Positions 56,946-64,000 of a stretch of 64,000 nucleotides of DNA are shown one piece after another (position 1 is the stretch's first letter; every line of letters starts with the position of its first letter). Both the position numbers and the translations under genes were made by a program. Under the pieces are notes generated by a model. That model made no database searches. It had not been told where the DNA came from and saw only the letters and a list, made by a program, of their open reading frames with translations. Origin of the DNA: Streptomyces armeniacus (lineage in GTDB: Bacteria > Actinomycetota > Actinomycetes > Streptomycetales > Streptomycetaceae); NCBI RefSeq assembly GCF_003355155.1, contig NZ_CP031320.1, forward strand, positions 2,218,369 through 2,282,368, read 5' to 3'.

Positions 56946-58727
56946 TCAGGTGCGGTCGTACGGCCCCGGGCGCGGGCCGTCGCCGGGCGGCGGCGGGGTG
57001 TCGGGGAGCGGCTCGTACGGGTCCTGGGCGTGCGGGCCCTGGGCGTGCGGGTCCGGCTCGTGCCCGTCGACGGCCTCGGCGTCCTCCCCGGTTCCGGTTC
57101 CGGCTCTACTGCCGGTGTCCTTGCCCGTGCCGACCGGTTCGAAGTCCGGCATCAGCCCACCGGACGCCGCCTTGAGCGCGGCCCAGCGCGTACGCCGGGA
57201 CGCCGTGCTGTACCACTCGGCGTCCTCCCGCTCCCCCGCCGTCACCGCGGTCACCGACAGCCCGCCGCTCGCGGGCACAGCCGCCACGGCCCCCGCGCCC
57301 GCAGGCGGCGGGGGCGCCACGGGCGCGGCGCCCCCGCGCAGTCGCCACGCCCGTACGAGCAGCGCGGCCGGCGCGCCCACCAGCGCCGTCCAGCCCAGCG
57401 CCGCCGCCCCCGTCTGCCACCAACTGGGCCCGAACCGGGCGAGGTCGCCGTTGCCGAGCGCACCCCCGGAGAATCCCGCGAGCAGCGCCATCACGGCACC
57501 GCACGCGCACGCCGCCAGCCCGGCCGCCGCCAGTGTGTGGCGGCGGCTGCGCGCGAGGTCGCGGCGCCCGCGCACGGGCGCCGCCGTACGGGCCACACGC
57601 CATCCCATCGTCAGCCCCGCGGCGGCCGGCAGCGCGCCCAGCGCCCAGGTCAGCGGCGTCGCCCCGGTGCCCTCGGCGGGCAGGGCGGCGAGCAGCGGAA
57701 AGTGCGGCAACTGCGGGTAGTCGGTGGCGAGCGGCCCCACGGCGCTGCCGGTGCCCAGCGCGAAGCCGGGGCCGAGCCCGTACGACGTGGCCCACACCAC
57801 GGCGTTCGGCAGCAGCGCGACGGTGAGCAGCAGCACCGCGGCGTTCCCCGCCACGGCGCCGGTGAGCTGCGGGAAGGCGCGCCAGACGGCGCCCGCGTGG
57901 CACATCAGCGCCAGCAGGGTCAGCAACGCGCCCCCGGCGAGCAGCAGTACGACCGCGGCGCGGGCCGCCCGCAGGACGCCGGGCAGGTGCGGGCTGGTCA
58001 CGGCACGCCGTAGGGAGGCGGGTACGCGTTCCGCCGCCAGCAGGCGCCGCAGCGTACGCGGGGCGGGGAACGCGGACCGCCCGGGCGCGAACCGCCCGGC
58101 GCACGCCGCCACCGCGGCGGTGAACAGCGGCAGGCAGACGGCGGCGCTCAGGATGTCGACGCGGAGGGGGCCGTTCGCGGTGTAGGCGACGGCGACGCCG
58201 GCGACCAGCAGGTAGCCGGCCACCAGCCAGCCGAGGGCGTGCACCGGGTCGGCCTCCGCGGGCGCCTCCCCTTCGTACGGGCCTCCGTACGGGCCTCCGT
58301 ACGGGCCTCCGTACGGGCCTCCGTACGGGCCTTCCGACGGGTCTTCGTCCTCCACGTCGCCATACAGCCCTCCGTCCTCCAGGGCATGCCGCCCCGCGCG
58401 GTACAGCAGCCAGGCCGGAAGCGCGCTGAACAGCAGCGGCGTGATCTCCATCGGCGCCGTACCGCCGGCCAGCGTCCGGTCCCGTACGAGGTCCGCGCCG
58501 TGCGCGGCCAGCCACAGGTCGGCGGCGATGTGCAGGGCGCCGCCCGGCCCGTCACCGGGGTACGGGGTGCTGATCCACAGCAGCAGTACGGCGACGGCGA
58601 ACACGCCGAGCCCGAGCGCGGCGGCGACCACTCCGCCCGCCAGCCAGGCCCCGACCGGTGGCCGGTGCCGGGGGGCGGCTGGGCCGTCCAGGTGGGGTGT
58701 CGGGCTGGGGTACGTGGAGTTCGGCAC
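56946..58727 (-). CDS. DUF6350 (PerM-type) integral membrane protein
   Basis: A 593-residue protein with about ten membrane segments, for example VGAWLAGGVVAAALGLGVF and AVVLLLAGGALLTLLALMCH. A Pro-rich C-terminal tail (PLPDTPPPPGDGPRPGPYD) follows. It fits DUF6350, annotated in actinobacteria as cell-division protein PerM. A cytoplasmic loop near residues 130-155 carries five Gly-Gly-Pro-Tyr units from a 12-bp tandem repeat. The GTG at 58727 (VPNSTYPSPTPHLDG) is the best start, without a clear ribosome site. Divergent from the sigma-like gene. Confidence 0.8.
   Translation of the reverse strand: MPNSTYPSPTPHLDGPAAPRHRPPVGAWLAGGVVAAALGLGVFAVAVLLLWISTPYPGDGPGGALHIAADLWLAAHGADLVRDRTLAGGTAPMEITPLLFSALPAWLLYRAGRHALEDGGLYGDVEDEDPSEGPYGGPYGGPYGGPYGGPYEGEAPAEADPVHALGWLVAGYLLVAGVAVAYTANGPLRVDILSAAVCLPLFTAAVAACAGRFAPGRSAFPAPRTLRRLLAAERVPASLRRAVTSPHLPGVLRAARAAVVLLLAGGALLTLLALMCHAGAVWRAFPQLTGAVAGNAAVLLLTVALLPNAVVWATSYGLGPGFALGTGSAVGPLATDYPQLPHFPLLAALPAEGTGATPLTWALGALPAAAGLTMGWRVARTAAPVRGRRDLARSRRHTLAAAGLAACACGAVMALLAGFSGGALGNGDLARFGPSWWQTGAAALGWTALVGAPAALLVRAWRLRGGAAPVAPPPPAGAGAVAAVPASGGLSVTAVTAGEREDAEWYSTASRRTRWAALKAASGGLMPDFEPVGTGKDTGSRAGTGTGEDAEAVDGHEPDPHAQGPHAQDPYEPLPDTPPPPGDGPRPGPYDRT
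58275..58334. repeat. 12-bp tandem repeat inside the DUF6350 gene
   Basis: Five units of GTACGGGCCTCC, the last degenerate, encode GGPY repeats in a loop of the membrane protein. Period 12 keeps the frame, so length changes would add or remove four residues. Confidence 0.85.
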
Positions 58728-58869
58728 CCGGTCATGCTGCCAACAACGGTGAGTTTCGCCAGTTAGCAGGATGAATGTCGTGGTGTCGCTGAAAGAGATG
58801 GTGTGTAACTTTTCACACAATACGGTCGGCGGTTCCAGATTCATGGCGGGTCACGGTGCGGAGGCGAGC

Positions 58870-59886
58870 ATGACGGCCAGGTCGCGCGCGCAGGCGGAGT
58901 CGGAGGCAGCGGCGGAGCCGACGGCTCAACCAGAGACAGAGGCCGAGACACAGGCCGAGGCCGGGGCCGAGCCTGCGGCGGCCGACGGCGAGCCCCCGGA
59001 AGACCCGCCGGCCCCGGCCTTCGACGCCCTCTACGCCCGCCACGCCCCCGCCCTGACCCGGCAGGCGTACCTGCTCTGCGCCCACCGCCGCATCGCCGAG
59101 CACGCCGTGGCCCACGCGTTCCACCTCGCCTGGGAGCGCTGGCCCGAGGTCGCGGCCGACCCGGACCCGGTGGGCTGGGTGCGGGCGGCGGCGTACGAGT
59201 ACGCGCTGTCCCCCTGGCACCAGCTGCACCCCGGCTGCCGCGCCACCCGCGCGCACCCCGGGCCGCCCGGCGACCGCGCGATGCTGGACGGCCTGATGCG
59301 GCTGCCGCGCTCGTACCGCCGGGCGCTGCTGCTGCACGACGGGCTGGGGCTCAGCGTCGAGGAGACGGCGATCGAGGCGGAGGCGAGCACCGCCGCCGCC
59401 TCCGCCCGTATCGGGCATGCCCGCGAGGCCCTCGGCGAGACGGTCCCGGAGCTGCGGCAGGCGCCCGAGGAGCGGCGGCCCGTACTCATCCGCGAGCGGC
59501 TGCGGCTGCTGGCCGCCGCACAGCCCGTACGCACACCGCCGCCCCGGCTCGTACGGAGCTGCAGCGAGCAGACGACGCGGCGGCGCACGCGTGCCGCCGT
59601 CGGGCTGACCGCGCTCGTCGCGGCGGCCACGGCGGTGTCGTGGGTGACGTGCGAGGGACGCGGCGGCGCGCCGCCGGAGCAGCACGCGCCCGCCTCTCCG
59701 GGCCTGCCCGGCTTCGGGCGGCAGACGGGCGGCGCGTACCTGCCGGAGCTGCGCTCACGCAACCACCGGATGCGGCTCGGCGAGCACGGCCCGGAGCCCG
59801 TACGGCCCACGGGCCGGCCCGGACGCCCGGACCGCACCGGTCAGTCGGAGCCCGCCGGACGGCCCGAAGACACAGCACAGCGCTGA
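58870..59886 (+). CDS. Sigma-70-like (ECF-type) protein with C-terminal membrane helix
   Basis: A 338-residue protein. An Ala/Glu-rich N-terminus is followed by a degenerate sigma region 2 (FDALYARHAPALTRQAYLLC, AFHLAWERWPEVAADPDPVG) and region 4 (LMRLPRSYRRALLLHDGLGL with VEETAIEAEASTAAASARIG). Then comes a membrane helix (AAVGLTALVAAATAVSWVTC) and a charged Arg/Pro tail. An acidic core-binding face is not obvious, so it may not act as a normal sigma factor. The ATG at 58870 is preferred (GGAG, 7 bases upstream) to one at 58843. TGTGT and ACACA half-sites (58802-58819) lie upstream. Confidence 0.7.
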   Translation: MTARSRAQAESEAAAEPTAQPETEAETQAEAGAEPAAADGEPPEDPPAPAFDALYARHAPALTRQAYLLCAHRRIAEHAVAHAFHLAWERWPEVAADPDPVGWVRAAAYEYALSPWHQLHPGCRATRAHPGPPGDRAMLDGLMRLPRSYRRALLLHDGLGLSVEETAIEAEASTAAASARIGHAREALGETVPELRQAPEERRPVLIRERLRLLAAAQPVRTPPPRLVRSCSEQTTRRRTRAAVGLTALVAAATAVSWVTCEGRGGAPPEQHAPASPGLPGFGRQTGGAYLPELRSRNHRMRLGEHGPEPVRPTGRPGRPDRTGQSEPAGRPEDTAQR

Positions 59887-59887
59887 A

Positions 59888-59944
59888 GGCACAGCACGGC
59901 CCTGACGGCGCAGCACGGCCCTGACGGCGCAGCACGGCCCTGAC
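59888..59944. repeat. 19-bp tandem repeat, three units
   Basis: Three adjacent 19-bp units (GGCGCAGCACGGCCCTGAC, the first with one change) begin two bases after the sigma-like stop, with a partial fourth following. Non-coding. Confidence 0.85.
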
Positions 59945-59967
59945 GGCGCAGCGGCCACCACACGCTG

Positions 59968-60003
59968 ACGGGCCCGCACCCCCCAGAGGGGGCGCGGGCC
60001 CGT
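59968..60003. terminator. Bidirectional terminator between the sigma-like gene and sucD
   Basis: Arms 59968-59983 and 59988-60003 pair over 16 positions with one mismatch (ACGGGCCCGC...GCGGGCCCGT) and a 4-base loop, 17 bases past the sucD stop and about 80 past the sigma-like stop. Confidence 0.8.
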
Positions 60004-60020
60004 ACACCCGGAGTGCCGCG

Positions 60021-60905
<885 letters not shown>

Positions 60906-60970
60906 GGGTGTTGGTGTCCTGGTCCCTCGTGTCAGTCCCACTTGTGGGTTGTTCGGAGATGCGCCGGAAG

Positions 60971-62161
60971 CTACTGCGCGGCCAGCTCGGCAGCGCGGTC
61001 CGCCGCGCCGTCCATCGTGTCCACCTGCTGTACGAGCGGGTGGTCGGCGTCGGTGAGGATCTTGCGGCCCAGCTCCGAGTTGTTGCCGTCGAGGCGTACG
61101 ACCAGGGGCTTGGTGACGTCCTCGCCCCGGGACTTGAGCAGCTCCAGGGCCTGCACGATGCCGTTGGCGACCGCGTCGCAGGCCGTGATGCCGCCGAAGA
61201 CGTTGACGAAGACGGACTTGACGTCCGGGTCGCCGAGGATGATCTCCAGGCCGTTGGCCATCACCTCGGCGGAGGCGCCGCCGCCGATGTCCAGGAAGTT
61301 GGCCGGCTTGACGTTCCGGTGCGCCTCACCGGCGTACGCGACGACGTCGAGGGTGGACATGACCAGGCCCGCGCCGTTGCCGATGATGCCGACCTGGCCG
61401 TCGAGCTTGACGTAGTTCAGCCCCTTGGCCTTGGCGGCGGCCTCGAGCGGGTTGGCCGCCGCCTTGTCCTCCAGGGCCGCGTGGTCCGGCTGGCGGAACT
61501 CGGCGTTCTCGTCCAGGGACACCTTGCCGTCCAGCGCGATGACCTTGCCGTCGCCGGCCCCATCGCTGGAACGAGTCAGCACCAGCGGGTTCACCTCGAC
61601 GAGGAGGGCGTCCTCCTTGATGAACACGTCCCACAGCTTCTGCAGGACGTTCACCACCTGGTCGGTGAGCTCCGCGGGGAACTTGGCGGCGGCGACGATC
61701 TCGCGCGCCTTCTCCTCCGTCACACCCTCGATGGCGTCAACGGGGATCTTGGCGAGGGCCTCCGGCTTGGTCGCCGCGACCTCCTCGATCTCCACGCCGC
61801 CCTCGACCGAGGCCATGGCCAGGAAGGTGCGGTTCGTGCGGTCGAGCAGGAAGGAGACGTAGTACTCCTCGGCGATGTCGGCGGTCTGGGCGAGCATCAC
61901 CTGGTGGACCGTGTGGCCCTTGATGTCCATGCCCAGGATCCGGCCCGCCTTCTCCACGGCGTCGGCCGGGTCGGAGGCCAGCTTCACGCCGCCCGCCTTG
62001 CCCCGGCCGCCGGTCTTGACCTGCGCCTTGACAACCGCGCGACCGCCGAGTCGCTCGGTCACCTCACGCGCCGCCTCAGGCGTGTCGATGACTTCACCGG
62101 CCAGTACCGGTACGTCATGCTTGGCGAAGATGTCCCTCGCCTGGTACTCGAACAGGTCCAC
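60971..62161 (-). CDS. sucC: Succinyl-CoA ligase, beta subunit
   Basis: ATP-grasp subunit of 396 residues giving nucleotide specificity and the succinate site. [20 protein letters not shown] is the family N-terminus; [47 protein letters not shown] and [11 protein letters not shown] follow. The GTG at 62161 has AAGGGGA about 10 bases upstream. First gene of sucCD, making ATP from succinyl-CoA; the succinate formed is used by the SdhCDAB complex encoded in the same window. Confidence 0.97.
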   Translation of the reverse strand: MDLFEYQARDIFAKHDVPVLAGEVIDTPEAAREVTERLGGRAVVKAQVKTGGRGKAGGVKLASDPADAVEKAGRILGMDIKGHTVHQVMLAQTADIAEEYYVSFLLDRTNRTFLAMASVEGGVEIEEVAATKPEALAKIPVDAIEGVTEEKAREIVAAAKFPAELTDQVVNVLQKLWDVFIKEDALLVEVNPLVLTRSSDGAGDGKVIALDGKVSLDENAEFRQPDHAALEDKAAANPLEAAAKAKGLNYVKLDGQVGIIGNGAGLVMSTLDVVAYAGEAHRNVKPANFLDIGGGASAEVMANGLEIILGDPDVKSVFVNVFGGITACDAVANGIVQALELLKSRGEDVTKPLVVRLDGNNSELGRKILTDADHPLVQQVDTMDGAADRAAELAAQ

Positions 62162-62356
62162 GCGCGTACGTCCCCTTAGTTGTGGTATCGCGGTTCGTTG
62201 TCAGCGTGGGCGTGCCGCGAGGCCGCGGCTTCACCTGAGGGCGCGCGGCATGTCCGCCTTGCAGGTTAGCCCTGCCCGTGAGTGCTTCATGAATTCCAGC
62301 TCACAACGGCGCGGTGAGACGGCTCACAACTGGCACACAGATGACGGCCGGACGGC

Positions 62357-62728
62357 TCAGGGGAGCGGCAGCTTGTCCGGTACGTCCGCCGGGTTCGCCG
62401 GCAGCTCCGCCAGCCCGGGGACCTCCGTGAGGTCCGGGGTGACCGGCAGGCCCGGCAGGGACAGCGGCACGATGCCCACGCTCGGCACGCCGGGCACGAT
62501 CTCGGGCACCTCGACGCCACCGCCCTCGGGCACCTCGGGCACGGCCTGCTGAGCGGTCTCGATGACGCCCCGCAGGGTCTCGCGGACGCCGGGGGCCTCC
62601 GCGGCGGAATCCGCCGAGCTCGCCGCGCCCGGCCGGCCGTCGGCGTGCGCGGAGGTGGCGCCCAGGACGAGCAGCCCGGTGGCTGCGGTGAGGACGGCGA
62701 GGGCGCGGCGGGTGTTCGTACGACGCAT
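62357..62728 (-). CDS. Small secreted protein, function unknown
   Basis: A 123-residue protein with a clear signal peptide (RALAVLTAATGLLVLGATSA, cleaved near AHA-DG). The mature part is rich in Pro, Val and Glu (VPEVPEGGGVEVPEIVPGVP) with no Cys and no recognised domain. The ATG at 62728 has GGAG upstream. It lies downstream of a longer Pro/Ala/Val-rich secreted gene of similar composition, so the two may work together at the cell surface. No function can be given. Confidence 0.75.
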   Translation of the reverse strand: MRRTNTRRALAVLTAATGLLVLGATSAHADGRPGAASSADSAAEAPGVRETLRGVIETAQQAVPEVPEGGGVEVPEIVPGVPSVGIVPLSLPGLPVTPDLTEVPGLAELPANPADVPDKLPLP

Positions 62729-62944
62729 GAGGGCTCCAACTGGTGGGGGTGCTGTGACGGTTGGGCCGACCGGGACCGCCGGGACGGAGGGGCCCGGCGG
62801 TCCCGGTGGGGCTGTTCGGTTGTGGTGGTACTGGACGGTAGGTGCGGGGCGGCCCCTGCGGAAGGGGCCACCCCGCGGCCGTACCGGCGACAGGCCTACA
62901 GCCGCCGGTACGGGTCTGGGCGTCCGCGCCCGGATCGGTGCCGA

Positions 62945-63059
62945 ACCGGCGCCGGATCTTCTCCGGACCGGCGCCGGATCTTCTCCGGATCTGCTCCGGA
63001 CCGGACTTGGCTCAGGTCCGGTCCCGGTCCGGTTCAGCTCCGGACCGGACTTGGCTCAG
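62945..63059. repeat. Interlocked 22-bp and 23-bp direct repeats rich in TCCGGA
   Basis: Two perfect 22-bp tandem copies (62945-62966 and 62967-62988; core CCGGCGCCGGATCTTCTCCG) are followed by two perfect 23-bp copies (62993-63015 and 63037-63059; core TCCGGACCGGACTTGGCTCA) spaced 44 bases apart. The array lies just past the stop of the partial gene at 63067 and can fold into many CCGG stems, so it may act as its terminator. The rest of the 62729-63066 gap holds no gene. Confidence 0.85.
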
Positions 63060-63066
63060 CTCCGGA

Positions 63067-64000
63067 TCAGAACTGCGCGGGCAGCGTCGCGGCCACCGGC
63101 AGGGCCGGGACGGAGGCGGCGTTGGTCAGCTCACCGGCGCCCGGGACCACGGTCACGCGCTGCGTGCCCGCGACCGCGTTGTCCGCGAGCGTCCGCACGT
63201 CGTACGCGGCGCCCGTGCTCAGGGTCCAGGCGTACGGCACGGTGTCGGCGGTGATGTTCTGCGTGAACGCGGCGGTGTCGGTGACGGCGCCGTGCGCGAA
63301 CGGGGTGGTGGTGGCGAGTGCGTTGTCGGTGGCGACCTCCGTGTCGGCGACGGCCTGCTCGGCGACCGGCAGCACCTTCGCGACGGTGCGGCGCGCGAGG
63401 GGCGGCAGCAGCGACTCGGAGGCGCGGTCCACGGTCGGCTGGGCGGTGGCGAGGGTGGTCTTGACGGTGCCGGTCAGCTGCCCTGTCCCGGCGCCCTCGA
63501 CGAGCGTGGTCACCTGGTCGGGACGGACGCCGGCGCCGCCGATGGCGGTGATCAGGTCGGCGGTGTTCGGTGCGGCCGGGACGGAGGGAACGACGGGGGC
63601 CTCGGGGGCGGCGGGCAGTCCGTCCGTACCCGGCACGGAGGGGTGCGCCGGGACGGCCGGGGCGTTCGGGACGGTGGGCGCGTTCGGGGCGGCGGGGAGG
63701 CCGGGCACCGCGGGGAGGACCGAGCCGCCGTCGACGGCCTGGCGTACGGCCTTGCGGACGTCCTTGGCGGCCTTGGTGGCCCGCTTGACGGGCTTCACCT
63801 TCTTCACGGGCTTGTCGGCGACCTTGTCGACGACCTCGGTACGCGGAAGCCTGTCCTGCAGGCCGTCGACCTCGCTCCGGAGGTCGCTGGTGGTGTCCGG
63901 GACGGTCGGCAGGTTGGGCGTCTCCGGCGTGGAGGGCGCCGACGGCACGGACGGCAGCTGGGCGTCGGCCGGCAGCTGCGCGTCCGGGGCGTCCGCAGGC
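63067..64000 (-). CDS. Pro/Ala-rich secreted protein, N-terminus beyond the window
   Basis: About 311 residues of a protein whose start lies right of the window; the frame stays open to the edge (PADAPDAQLPADAQLPS). An N-terminal Pro/Ala/Val-rich region with a Lys/Arg-rich patch (KVADKPVKKVKPVKRATKAA) precedes repeated PAAPNAPTVPNAPAVPAHP units. A more ordered C-terminal part includes TTLATAQPTVDRASESLL and AYAWTL-like segments (VPYAWTLSTGAAYDVRTLAD) and ends LPVAATLPAQF. No known domain. Composition matches the small secreted protein next to it. Confidence 0.7.
   Translation of the reverse strand, partial: PADAPDAQLPADAQLPSVPSAPSTPETPNLPTVPDTTSDLRSEVDGLQDRLPRTEVVDKVADKPVKKVKPVKRATKAAKDVRKAVRQAVDGGSVLPAVPGLPAAPNAPTVPNAPAVPAHPSVPGTDGLPAAPEAPVVPSVPAAPNTADLITAIGGAGVRPDQVTTLVEGAGTGQLTGTVKTTLATAQPTVDRASESLLPPLARRTVAKVLPVAEQAVADTEVATDNALATTTPFAHGAVTDTAAFTQNITADTVPYAWTLSTGAAYDVRTLADNAVAGTQRVTVVPGAGELTNAASVPALPVAATLPAQF

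Overview
The window is very GC-rich, with GC-saturated third codon positions, many GTG starts and several genes that look leaderless. The gene set is that of a Streptomyces or close relative chromosome: rok7B7-xylF, ngcEFG, aconitase, sdhCDAB, sucCD, mdh, folD, purHN. It is almost all core genome. I see no rRNA, tRNA, CRISPR array, prophage or insertion sequence. All identifications come from reading the sequence and from family knowledge; no search was run. Comparisons with S. coelicolor gene numbers (SCO) are from memory.

Block 1 (1-10.6 kb) is sugar uptake and the TCA entry. It holds the 5' part of a xylose-type substrate-binding lipoprotein (xylF), its ROK regulator (rok7B7-like), and the N-acetylglucosamine/diacetylchitobiose importer ngcEFG, which has no ATPase of its own. 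The ngcE promoter carries a DasR-like operator. Next come aconitase and, divergent from it, an unusual protein with an XRE-type HTH joined to a MurA-fold enzyme. The aconitase/HTH-MurA intergenic region holds an iron-box-like site on the predicted acnA promoter and two related TATCTC...GAGATA palindromes.

Block 2 (10.8-15 kb) looks accessory: an unrecognised 380-residue protein, a YbdK-type glutamate-cysteine ligase, a 2OG-Fe dioxygenase of the isoleucine-hydroxylase type, a 26-bp inverted-repeat element, a degenerate OHCU-decarboxylase-like gene and a 12-bp minisatellite. In S. coelicolor numbering, block 1 is near SCO5998-6009 and block 3 is near SCO4808-4858, so block 2 probably covers a rearrangement junction.

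Block 3 (15.4-64 kb) is long-range core synteny. sdhCDAB is followed by an Fsr-like MFS pump with a divergent AraC regulator, an MmpL exporter divergent from an OmpR-type two-component system, a metallophosphoesterase, a D-Ala-D-Ala carboxypeptidase overlapping a YihY membrane protein, a PQQ-like protein, a 2H phosphoesterase and trpS. Then come rocD, a MocR regulator divergent from a CMD-PEP mutase-like pair, and a glycine-betaine locus (betB, betA, ATPase, double permease, two binding proteins). The right part holds mdh, a membrane HTH-DUF2690 protein, DUF3017, folD, two proline-rich membrane proteins, purN-purH, a DUF6350 membrane protein, a sigma-like protein, sucC-sucD and two secreted Pro/Ala-rich proteins, the last cut by the window end.

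Functionally the window concentrates TCA enzymes (aconitase, succinate dehydrogenase, succinyl-CoA ligase, malate dehydrogenase), amino-sugar and xylose uptake, osmoprotection and one-carbon/purine synthesis. The feature I consider most likely to be new biology is the HTH-MurA fusion with its paired operators beside aconitase.
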